Of a stretch of 5,665 bases of DNA, positions 1 to 5,665 are shown piece by piece. Each line of letters opens with the position of its first letter. The first letter of the stretch is position 1. Both the position numbers and the translations under genes were made by a program. This stretch comes from Promethearchaeota archaeon. Lineage in GTDB: Archaea > Asgardarchaeota > Lokiarchaeia > Sigyniarchaeales > SOKP01. The notes under the pieces are model-generated. The model searched no databases and was not told where the DNA came from. It was given only the letters and a program-made list of their open reading frames with translations. The stretch is from NCBI GenBank assembly GCA_004524385.1, contig SDNM01000119.1, positions 1 to 5,665 of the forward strand, in the 5' to 3' direction.

Positions 1-1071
1 TCACTAATTCCGTTCCAAATTTCATTTAACACATTTTATTTTATAAATTATCTTTCAGGAATGTTAGCGATATTAGAATTTAATCGAATCTTAATTTTAA
101 TGGATGTAAAGAAAAAAGCACATAGATTGATATTTTTAACTATTATTTCAAATGGCTTTTTTATATGGATTATCTTTTATTTTAACCATTTTAAATTTAT
201 AGTTTTTTTAATTCTTCTTTTCATTATTAGAAGAGAAATTCAATATAGAAAGGAAGGTAGGGAAAAGAACAGAAATTATTATATCTTAACATATGGTTTA
301 TTTATTTTTATTTTAGGAATGTCTCCTTATTTCATTTTTCTTTTATTTATTCACGTTTTTCAAGAAATTAAATTGAAGGATCTGATTAAAAAAGAAAGCT
401 TGAAAATATATTTAATAATATTAATATGGTTCATGATTCAAAATTTTACCGTTATATTATATCCCTTTCAATTTTTTGAGATCCTTAATAAATCTAATCG
501 TCCGGGAGCTCTCCCAATTTATTTAAAAGATTTGTTAATAATAAGTTTTTTTAAAAAGAGGATTCTTTTTTTTTTTTTTACAGGGATCTTAGTAATAATC
601 ACAGTGATCTTAATTTTAATTAGAAATCAAAATATCGAAAATAAATTTAACCTATTTCTACTTGCATATTTATTTTTTGGGATTATTTCATTTCCCCCTT
701 TAATTGCTCACATATGTTTTTCATTTGTTTTATTCTTATTTGTTCAATTTTTAGAACAAGATGTAAGAGGATTTGAATTTATAAAGAAAAATTCGATTGT
801 TTTAATTGGTTTGATTTCAATTTTGGGAATAGCTTTCTCTACATATAATTTTTTAGGTATTTTTTCAAGTTTAATAATCGCAATAGATTTACGTTTATTT
901 TATATATATATATTTAGGTTGTTAATTCTTTATGTTATCATGTTAAGTTGTATTTTTATTTTATATAATAAAAGATACAATATACTAGAAAGAGTTAAAA
1001 AACCGGATTTCGAATTAGATAAAAAAATTGATGAAAGGAAAAATAAGATCCAGATACCAGAAAATTCTTAA
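1..1071 (+). CDS. Polytopic membrane protein, 5'-truncated by the window; possible GT-C (GT87/DUF2029-like) glycosyltransferase
   Basis: The reading frame is open from base 1, with no stop before the ATG at 61. The codons before that ATG already encode a hydrophobic segment, so the true start probably lies left of the window and 61 is an internal Met. Counting from that Met, 336 residues remain, with about 8-10 hydrophobic segments: roughly 23-41, 43-57, 76-99, 116-137, 168-188, 197-231 (probably two), 244-265 and 280-301. A Lys/Glu-rich soluble tail (303-336) follows and is probably cytoplasmic. The middle resembles the GT87-type pattern: a loop between two helices (FNHFKF, 42-47), a basic linker (57-72), then a helix with G-x-x-x-SPY (86-90, IxxGMSPY-like), where polyprenol-dependent mannosyltransferases usually have G-x-x-x-KPxP. 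The catalytic acidic residue of GT-C enzymes would be in the missing N-terminal part, so function is not proven. It could be another multi-spanning protein such as a flippase or an O-antigen ligase. Nearby sugar-nucleotide genes weakly favour a glycan role. Being a membrane protein is near certain. Confidence 0.75.
   Translation, partial: SLIPFQISFNTFYFINYLSGMLAILEFNRILILMDVKKKAHRLIFLTIISNGFFIWIIFYFNHFKFIVFLILLFIIRREIQYRKEGREKNRNYYILTYGLFIFILGMSPYFIFLLFIHVFQEIKLKDLIKKESLKIYLIILIWFMIQNFTVILYPFQFFEILNKSNRPGALPIYLKDLLIISFFKKRILFFFFTGILVIITVILILIRNQNIENKFNLFLLAYLFFGIISFPPLIAHICFSFVLFLFVQFLEQDVRGFEFIKKNSIVLIGLISILGIAFSTYNFLGIFSSLIIAIDLRLFYIYIFRLLILYVIMLSCIFILYNKRYNILERVKKPDFELDKKIDERKNKIQIPENS
566..579 (+). 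repeat. Homopolymer of 14 T inside the membrane-protein gene
   Basis: Fourteen consecutive T encode most of a Phe run (LFFFFT, residues 169-174 counted from the Met at 61) in a predicted transmembrane helix. The frame continues sensibly on both sides, with a hydrophobic helix after it, so the present length gives an intact gene. It is a likely site for polymerase slippage or a sequencing length error. Confidence 0.9.
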
Positions 1072-1077
1072 CAAACC

Positions 1078-1084
1078 TTTTTTT
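1078..1084 (+). terminator. Oligo-T tract, possible terminator of the membrane-protein gene
   Basis: Seven consecutive T begin six bases after the TAA stop at 1069-1071. Archaeal RNA polymerase commonly terminates at T-runs without a hairpin, and no hairpin is visible here. The tract directly abuts the TATA-like box of ileS, so termination and initiation signals are packed into the same 72-base gap. In sequence this AT-rich, a T7 run is weak evidence by itself. Confidence 0.3.
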
Positions 1085-1088
1085 ATAT

Positions 1089-1096
1089 TTTATATA
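1089..1096 (+). promoter_or_regulatory. Putative archaeal TATA box of ileS
   Basis: The octamer TTTATATA matches the archaeal TATA-box consensus and is centred about 50 bases before the ileS ATG. With the usual 25-27 base distance from box centre to transcription start, initiation would fall near 1118-1120, giving a short leader of about 25 bases. No purine-rich BRE is evident upstream; that region is T-rich instead. The leader has only a weak partial anti-SD match (TGATGAT, 1131-1137). The same octamer also occurs inside the upstream gene at 960-967, so the sequence alone is not specific; its position is what supports it. Confidence 0.4.
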
Positions 1097-1143
1097 GATA
1101 TGCTTTAAAACTTGGATAATAAAATTAATCTGATGATATAAAT

Positions 1144-4100
1144 ATGTCCTTAGCAGAAGAAGAACAGAAGATACTTGACTACTGGTCAAAAATCAATATT
1201 ATAAAGTTAATACTGGATGCTAAAAAACCATTAGGTAGATATGAGTTTACAGAAGGACCGCCAACAGCTAATGGTTTGCCAGGAATCCATCATGTGTATG
1301 CACGATCGATTAAGGACATAATCTTGCGTTTTAAATTTATGGAGGGTTACTGGGTTCCTAGAAAAGCGGGTTGGGACACTCATGGATTACCTGTAGAACT
1401 TGAGGTTGAAAAAGAGCTCGATCTTAAAACTAAGAAAGATATTCTCGATTATGGAATCGATAAATTTAACGAAAAATGCCGTGAAAGCGTTTTCAGATAT
1501 GTAGCTGAATGGGAAAAATTAACAAAAAGAATGGCTTTTTGGTTAGATATGGATAATCCTTATATCACATGCGAAAACTATTTTATCGAGTCTATATGGT
1601 GGTCCTTAAAAAATATGTTTGAGAGGGATTTAATTTATAAAGGTAGAAAAGTTGTACCTTTTTGTCCTCGCTGTGAAACTCCTTTATCGTCTCACGAAAT
1701 TGCTTTAGGATACGAAAATATTACAGAGGAATCTATATATATTACATTTAAACTGTTAGATCCAAAATTTGAGGGTGCAAAAATAGTAGCTTGGACTACA
1801 ACTCCTTGGACTTTATTAAGTAATGTTGCTATTGCCGTAAATGCCGATAGCCGTTATTCTCTTGTTGAATATAATGGAGAAAGATTGATTATCGCCACTT
1901 CTCTTGTAGACGGAGTTTTAGGAGAAGGGAAATATAAAAGAATTAGAGAATTTTTCGGATCAGATTTGGTATATAAAAAATATCAGCCTTTATTTCCATA
2001 TTTTGAAAAGCTATCAGAAGAAAATGGTTTTATTGTTATAACAGGAGATTTTGTAAATACCGAACCAACTTCAGATAATATTTCTACTGGATTTGTACAT
2101 ATTGCTCCCGCATTTGGAGAAGATGATTTTAATGTTGGTCAAGAATTTGAACTCCCTTTTGTCCAACCAATTGATGAGAAAGGTTATTTTGACGATTCCG
2201 TCCCTCCCCTTTCAGGTAAATATTTTAAAATTCATAGAGAAGATATAGGAAAAGAAAAAATATGGGATACTGATAAATGGGTTGTTGATGAATTAAAAAG
2301 AATGGGCAAATTATTTGGTACAAAGGAATATGCTCATGATTATCCTTTTTGTTGGAGATGTAAACGAGCATTGTTATATTATGCAAGAGATTCTTGGTTT
2401 ATTGCAATGTCTCGATTTAGGGACGATCTATTGGAAACTAATGCAAAAGTGAATTGGGTTCCTAAATCTATAGGTGTAGGGCGATTTGGAAATTTTTTAG
2501 ACAATATAAGAGACTGGGCGATATCTAGAGAGAGATTCTGGGGCACGCCGTTACCTATTTGGATTTGTTCTAATGAGGAATGTGGTCATATGTTAGCAAT
2601 CGGATCTTACGAAGAGTTAAAAAACTTATCTAAAGGTAATGTGATGCTGAAAGATTACCATAAACCTATGATTGATGAAGTTCTTATTCCTTGTCCCAAA
2701 TGCAAGAATGATATGAAAAGAACATCAGAAGTGATTGATTGTTGGTATGATTCTGGTGCTGCTCCGTTTGCTCAATATCATTATCCATTTGAAAACAAAG
2801 ATCTCTTAGAAAAAGAAGATGTTTATCCGGTTGCTTTTGTTGCTGAAGGAATGGATCAGACTAGAGGCTGGTTTTATACATTACATGCAATTGCAACTGT
2901 AGTTTTTGGTCATCACGCATTTAATAATGTTGTTGTTAATGGCATTGTGCTTGATGGAGAGGGACGAAAAATGAGTAAAAGTTTAGGTAATACCATTGAT
3001 CCTTGGACAATCTTTAATTTGCAAGGATCGGACGCTTTACGGTGGCTTTATTTTGTATCTGGACCCCCTCATAAAGAAAAACGATTAAGCCTTGATAACG
3101 TTAAATATGTTGTTTCTCAATTTATTCAGAAATATTGGAATTCATTTTTATTATTTTCAAATAATTTAAAGAACAATCAAATCAAGCCAGATTTAGAATT
3201 TAAACCTCAAAAATTAAAAGATCCAATAGATAAATGGGTAATTGCGGCAATTAATTCCTCAGCCAAAATAGTTAAAGGGTTTCTCGATGATTATTTGATT
3301 TTTAAGGCAGCAGAGACAATTCATAATTTTGTAAATAATCATTTAAGTAATTGGTATTTAAGATTGGTAAGAAAAAGATTTCTTGACAAAGATCAGAGTG
3401 TATATAATGTAGTACATTACATTTTTGATATTTTAAACCGATTAATAGCACCGTTTGTACCATTTTTATCGGAAAGAGTTTTTTTAGAAATGCAAGAAAG
3501 TTATGAATATATGAAAAATGTGAAATCTGTGCATTTATTAAATTTTCCTTTAGCTGCTGAGAATTTAATTGATGAAAGCATTTTGCTAGAAATGGATTTT
3601 CTTATTAATTTAATTCAAGATTTAAGAGCATTAAGAGAACAACTAAAAATAAAAACAAGACAACCTATAAAGGAATATTTGCTTTATATTAAGGACAAAG
3701 AACACGAAGCAATTGTTAAAAAGTTCGATTCATTGATTAAGTCAGAACTTAATGTCAAGGAACTTAATTTTATTGACGAAAAGAGATCAGAATCTCTATA
3801 TTCTGAAAGTATTGTTTTAAATAAAGGAGCAATCGGTAAAGATTTTAAGCAAAATCGAAAAAAAGTAGAAAAATATTTGGAATCAATAGATATAGATGCT
3901 CTCAAAAAAAGTATAACCAAGGGTATACTTAAGTTTGAATTAGATGAACAAGAATATGAAATTACAAAAGAACACTTTCAAATAGAACAAAATGCTGTTG
4001 AACCATATGGCGTGAAAGTTTTGGGTTATGGAACTATTTTAATCAATTCTAAGATGAATAAGGAATTATTAACTGAGGGATTTTCTCGTGAATTTATTAG

Positions 4101-4323
4101 AAATATTCAAAATATTAGAAAAAAATTAAAATTATCTCGGTTTAAAGAGAGAATCATAATAAATGTTATAAGCGATATAAATCTAGAAGAAAAATTAGGT
4201 GATTTCATTGAAACTCTTAAAGAAGAAACGGGATGTATAAAAATCGGTAAAGAAAATAAAGGTAAACCATTTTCATTTAAAATAAAAAATCAAAAAATTG
4301 ATCTGATGATTGTAGTTAAGTAA
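1144..4323 (+). CDS. ileS: Isoleucyl-tRNA synthetase, type 2 (eukaryal/archaeal-like), full length, with swapped GxHH signature
   Basis: This class I aminoacyl-tRNA synthetase charges tRNA-Ile with isoleucine using ATP in the cytoplasm and hydrolyses mischarged valine in an inserted editing domain. At 1059 residues it has the usual type-2 IleRS length. Visible motifs in order: HIGH-equivalent region GPPTANG then G47-I-H-H50; GWDTHGLPVE (76-85); zinc-site cysteines C174/C177, C403/C406, C475/C480 and C517/C520; CP1 editing motifs WTTTPWTL (217-224) and the STGFVHIAPAFG stretch (314-325) with the expected editing Asp near 328; DWAISRERFWGTPLP (457-471); WYDSGA (534-539); EGMDQTRGWF (568-577); KMSKS (609-613); anticodon-domain LSNWYLRLVRKRF (734-746). 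The C-terminal part (about 810-1059) follows the type-2 pattern rather than the bacterial type-1 zinc finger. ATG 1144 is chosen because an in-frame TAA lies at 1126-1128 and the MSLAEEEQKILDYW start fits the family. The HIGH motif is altered to GIHH (see findings). Identity is certain; taxonomic origin is not. Confidence 0.98.
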   Translation: MSLAEEEQKILDYWSKINIIKLILDAKKPLGRYEFTEGPPTANGLPGIHHVYARSIKDIILRFKFMEGYWVPRKAGWDTHGLPVELEVEKELDLKTKKDILDYGIDKFNEKCRESVFRYVAEWEKLTKRMAFWLDMDNPYITCENYFIESIWWSLKNMFERDLIYKGRKVVPFCPRCETPLSSHEIALGYENITEESIYITFKLLDPKFEGAKIVAWTTTPWTLLSNVAIAVNADSRYSLVEYNGERLIIATSLVDGVLGEGKYKRIREFFGSDLVYKKYQPLFPYFEKLSEENGFIVITGDFVNTEPTSDNISTGFVHIAPAFGEDDFNVGQEFELPFVQPIDEKGYFDDSVPPLSGKYFKIHREDIGKEKIWDTDKWVVDELKRMGKLFGTKEYAHDYPFCWRCKRALLYYARDSWFIAMSRFRDDLLETNAKVNWVPKSIGVGRFGNFLDNIRDWAISRERFWGTPLPIWICSNEECGHMLAIGSYEELKNLSKGNVMLKDYHKPMIDEVLIPCPKCKNDMKRTSEVIDCWYDSGAAPFAQYHYPFENKDLLEKEDVYPVAFVAEGMDQTRGWFYTLHAIATVVFGHHAFNNVVVNGIVLDGEGRKMSKSLGNTIDPWTIFNLQGSDALRWLYFVSGPPHKEKRLSLDNVKYVVSQFIQKYWNSFLLFSNNLKNNQIKPDLEFKPQKLKDPIDKWVIAAINSSAKIVKGFLDDYLIFKAAETIHNFVNNHLSNWYLRLVRKRFLDKDQSVYNVVHYIFDILNRLIAPFVPFLSERVFLEMQESYEYMKNVKSVHLLNFPLAAENLIDESILLEMDFLINLIQDLRALREQLKIKTRQPIKEYLLYIKDKEHEAIVKKFDSLIKSELNVKELNFIDEKRSESLYSESIVLNKGAIGKDFKQNRKKVEKYLESIDIDALKKSITKGILKFELDEQEYEITKEHFQIEQNAVEPYGVKVLGYGTILINSKMNKELLTEGFSREFIRNIQNIRKKLKLSRFKERIIINVISDINLEEKLGDFIETLKEETGCIKIGKENKGKPFSFKIKNQKIDLMIVVK
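4284..4297 (-). terminator. Two oligo-T runs downstream of the minus-strand SDR gene
   Basis: Read on the minus strand, two runs of six T (from 4297-4292 and 4289-4284), separated by GA, begin 29 bases past the SDR stop. They lie inside the 3' end of ileS. A five-base stem, ATCAA/TTGAT (4289-4293 with 4298-4302), overlaps the first run but is too weak to count as a bacterial hairpin terminator. The pattern fits an archaeal T-run terminator. The A-runs also encode Lys/Asn codons of ileS, so coding composition could explain them. Confidence 0.35.
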
Positions 4324-4343
4324 TTTTACTCTTTCTCTTTATT
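4324..4343 (+). terminator. Pyrimidine/T-rich tract just after ileS stop, possible terminator
   Basis: Immediately after the ileS TAA (4321-4323) the plus strand is almost purely pyrimidine and T-rich (TTTTACTCTTTCTCTTTATT-like). Further T7 runs follow at 4419-4425 and 4502-4508. No hairpin is seen. Because the converging gene ends two bases away, any ileS terminator must lie within the coding region of that gene, and this tract or the T7 runs are the only candidates. Confidence 0.3.
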
Positions 4344-5372
4344 ATAATAATCAATCCAATAATCAAACATATCCTTTAAAATATCTTTAATAGATTGAGT
4401 TATCTCAAATCCTAATTCTTTTTTTATCTTTGAATTATCTCCTAATATTACATTTTCATCAGTTTTTCTTAATTTATGCGGTACATTTTCTTTTATTTCT
4501 ATTTTTTTCGATGAAAAACTCAATGCTATATTCAAAATTTCTCGAATTTGAGTTTTTCTTCCAGAACAGATATTATATGTATCACCGTTTTTTCCTTTTA
4601 TAGCAGCTAACCAAATTCCTTGTAAGGTATCCTTTATTCCGGTGAAATCACGGAAAGGCTCTAAGTTCCCTACTTCAATTACTGGTTCTGTTAATCCTAA
4701 GTCAATCTGCGCCACTTTACTTACAAAATCTGCACATGCATCTCCAACTTTTCGAGGTCCTGTTTGATTAAAAAATCTGATATTGACAATTTCAATTCCA
4801 AAATTAAGATAGTACTGCCTTGAAATGAGTTCAGTGGCTATTTTACTTATACCATACGGATGTATTGCCATTAGAGCATCTGTTTCTTTTAATGGTCGAT
4901 TTATTTTTTCCACTGTTGTTCCATATTCGGCACTTGTACATGCAACAATAACTTTTGTTTTAAGTTTATTTTTTTTAATAGGTTCAAATATGTTTATGGT
5001 TCCAATAACATTAGTTTCTATGGTATTGATGGGATCTTCCCATGATGGAATTACAAGAGGCTGAGCACCAAAATGAAAAATATATTTTGGATTCACTTCT
5101 TGAATTATTTTTTCTAATAATATTCTATTTTTTACATCACATTCTAAAATTGTTAAATTCTTATTAGTTGTAGGAATTTGGATATTTTCGTTAAAGGCTT
5201 TGAGTTTTTGATCTTCATTGAATTGCCAATTTTCATTAACATATTGAGTTAAATTTTTAAAAAGGCATCCGGGCAAATCTAAGGCATAAATCTTATAATC
5301 ATTTCTTATACAAAAATCAGTTAAGTGTGATCCTAAAAAACCATTTGCTCCAGTGATAATTATTTTTTGCAT
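4326..5372 (-). CDS. Extended SDR sugar-nucleotide enzyme, GDP-mannose 4,6-dehydratase / GDP-4-keto-6-deoxymannose reductase (RMD) group
   Basis: This is a complete 348-residue cytoplasmic NAD(P)-dependent enzyme acting on a nucleotide sugar. The N-terminal Rossmann fold has G8-x-x-G11-x-x-G14 (ITGANGFLGSHL, 6-17), an acidic residue for the cofactor ribose (D32), CDV (78-80) and HFGAQ (100-104). The catalytic set is T146-S147 in TSAEYG plus Y173-x-x-x-K177. Substrate-side motifs are RFFNQTGPR (199-207), VGNLEPFRDFT (234-244), YNICSGR (266-272) and a C-terminal LRKTDENVILGDNSK stretch (301-315) ending in DYW (337-339), all typical of the GMD/RMD branch. The dehydratase Glu expected two residues before the Tyr of the SxxYG motif is Ala148, with Glu149 one position late. 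This favours a reductase or epimerase over a true 4,6-dehydratase. About 25-30 extra residues sit between D32 and the next strand (about 36-72). It starts 24 bases after the upstream epimerase gene, so the two are likely cotranscribed. No Shine-Dalgarno is seen. Family is firm; substrate is inferred. Confidence 0.9.
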   Translation of the reverse strand: MQKIIITGANGFLGSHLTDFCIRNDYKIYALDLPGCLFKNLTQYVNENWQFNEDQKLKAFNENIQIPTTNKNLTILECDVKNRILLEKIIQEVNPKYIFHFGAQPLVIPSWEDPINTIETNVIGTINIFEPIKKNKLKTKVIVACTSAEYGTTVEKINRPLKETDALMAIHPYGISKIATELISRQYYLNFGIEIVNIRFFNQTGPRKVGDACADFVSKVAQIDLGLTEPVIEVGNLEPFRDFTGIKDTLQGIWLAAIKGKNGDTYNICSGRKTQIREILNIALSFSSKKIEIKENVPHKLRKTDENVILGDNSKIKKELGFEITQSIKDILKDMFDYWIDYYNKEKE

Positions 5373-5396
5373 CAGAATGTCAATTGTGTATTTTTT
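5373..5396 (-). other. 24-base intergenic spacer of the two-SDR operon, without SD
   Basis: Read on the minus strand, the spacer is an A8 run followed by TACACAATTGACATTCTG and then ATG. It has no GGAG/GGTG-type ribosome binding site, no TATA-like box and no hairpin. Translation of the downstream SDR therefore probably depends on coupling or SD-independent initiation on a shared transcript. The ATG at 5372 is supported because it places the Rossmann GxxGxxG motif at residue 8, as usual in this family. Confidence 0.5.
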
Positions 5397-5665
5397 TTAT
5401 TTCAATAAACCTTTTGCTTTTAATTCTTCATTCGCTTTTTGAAAAGTATCTTGAATAATATCTACTCTGGGTTTTATCCATTCTATTAATTCATTAATTC
5501 CTTCTTTAAATTTAATTGTGGGATTATATCCTAATTTACTTTTAATTTTAGAAAGATCCGCTGTGCAATGTCTTATATCTCCTATTCGATATCTATGATT
5601 GTATACTGGTTTTATTGTCGGATTAATTTTCTCGGTCATAATTTCAGCTATTTCATTTAATGTAA
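5397..5665 (-). CDS. NAD-dependent sugar-nucleotide epimerase (UDP-glucose 4-epimerase / dTDP-L-rhamnose 4-epimerase-like), C-terminal part only
   Basis: Only the last 88 codons are in the window. The frame is open through the right edge, and the Met at 5639 is not the start, since the residues before it (TLNEIAEI) belong to the same helix found in homologues. The visible part is the C-terminal substrate-binding region of an extended short-chain dehydrogenase. It has a GDIRHCTADLSKIKSKLGY block, matching the family's GDxRHxxAD-x-SKA-x-x-LGY signature, then an EGI-x-ELI-x-W helix and a charged tail ending KAKGLLK. That long tail with a final GL resembles a subgroup often annotated as dTDP-L-rhamnose 4-epimerase or GalE-like. 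The Rossmann motif and the YxxxK triad lie outside the window, so substrate and activity cannot be judged. Its stop is 24 bases before the start of the next SDR on the same strand, indicating an operon. Confidence 0.85.
   Translation of the reverse strand, partial: TLNEIAEIMTEKINPTIKPVYNHRYRIGDIRHCTADLSKIKSKLGYNPTIKFKEGINELIEWIKPRVDIIQDTFQKANEELKAKGLLK

Noticed and set aside
899..913. Short TA dinucleotide run
   Set aside because: It encodes a plausible YIYIF membrane segment and is too short to treat as a functional repeat in this composition.
960..967. Second TTTATATA box inside the membrane-protein gene
   Set aside because: It is over 170 bases from ileS and within coding sequence in a very AT-rich stretch; a chance match is more likely than a distal promoter.
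1128..1137. ATCTGATGAT repeated before ileS (1128-1137) and at its end (4301-4310)
   Set aside because: A single 10-base match between an AT-rich leader and coding sequence, with no shared flanks; it does not look like an attachment site or direct repeat.
995..1189. Minus-strand open frame of 64 codons across the ileS 5' end
   Set aside because: It overlaps the membrane-protein tail, the promoter gap and the start of ileS, shows no recognisable domain, and has the composition of a shadow frame.
3684..3920. Minus-strand open frame of 78 codons within ileS
   Set aside because: It is fully inside the conserved IleRS C-terminal region on the opposite strand; a Ser/Leu/Phe-rich product is the expected reverse of Lys/Glu-rich codons.
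4289..4302. ATCAA/TTGAT inverted repeat as an intrinsic hairpin terminator
   Set aside because: A five-pair AT-rich stem with an A4 loop, inside coding sequence, is too unstable; only the oligo-T runs are retained as a weak signal.
4825..5064. Plus-strand open frame of 79 codons antisense to the SDR, with hydrophobic stretches
   Set aside because: It lies opposite the catalytic core of the SDR, which is clearly the real gene; the hydrophobic look comes from reverse reading of Asn/Lys/Ile-rich codons.

Overview
This 5.7 kb window is very AT-rich and densely coding. It holds one complete housekeeping gene (isoleucyl-tRNA synthetase), one complete sugar-nucleotide enzyme gene, and two genes cut by the window edges. 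Proteins are rich in Lys, Ile, Asn and Phe, and arginine is mostly AGA/AGG. None of the visible starts has a clear Shine-Dalgarno site. A perfect TTTATATA box lies about 50 bases before ileS, and oligo-T tracts follow gene ends. Together these fit an AT-rich archaeon, possibly of the Asgard/Lokiarchaeia kind. That placement is an inference: type-2 IleRS also occurs in bacteria, and TATA-like strings are common by chance at this base composition.

Layout, plus strand: bases 1-1071 are the C-terminal part of a polytopic membrane protein, possibly a GT-C type glycosyltransferase. A 72-base gap carries an oligo-T tract and a TATA-like promoter. Then comes ileS (1144-4323), a full-length 1059-residue type-2 isoleucyl-tRNA synthetase. 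Minus strand, converging on ileS: 5665-5397 is the C-terminal end of a UDP-glucose/dTDP-sugar 4-epimerase-like extended SDR. After 24 bases comes a second complete extended SDR (5372-4326) of the GDP-mannose 4,6-dehydratase / GDP-4-keto-6-deoxymannose reductase (RMD) group. The stop codons of ileS and this SDR are only 2 bases apart. There is no gene-free stretch over 300 bases.

The two SDR genes look like part of an operon making activated sugars for surface glycans or glycoproteins. The left-edge membrane protein could be a lipid-linked sugar transferase in the same business, but it is on the other strand and its assignment is weak. ileS is functionally unrelated.

The most interesting point is the IleRS active-site signature. 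The class I HIGH motif reads G-I-H-H instead of H-x-G-H, the swapped form linked to extreme mupirocin resistance in some type-2 IleRS. I see no mobile element, CRISPR, RNA gene or clearly novel system here.
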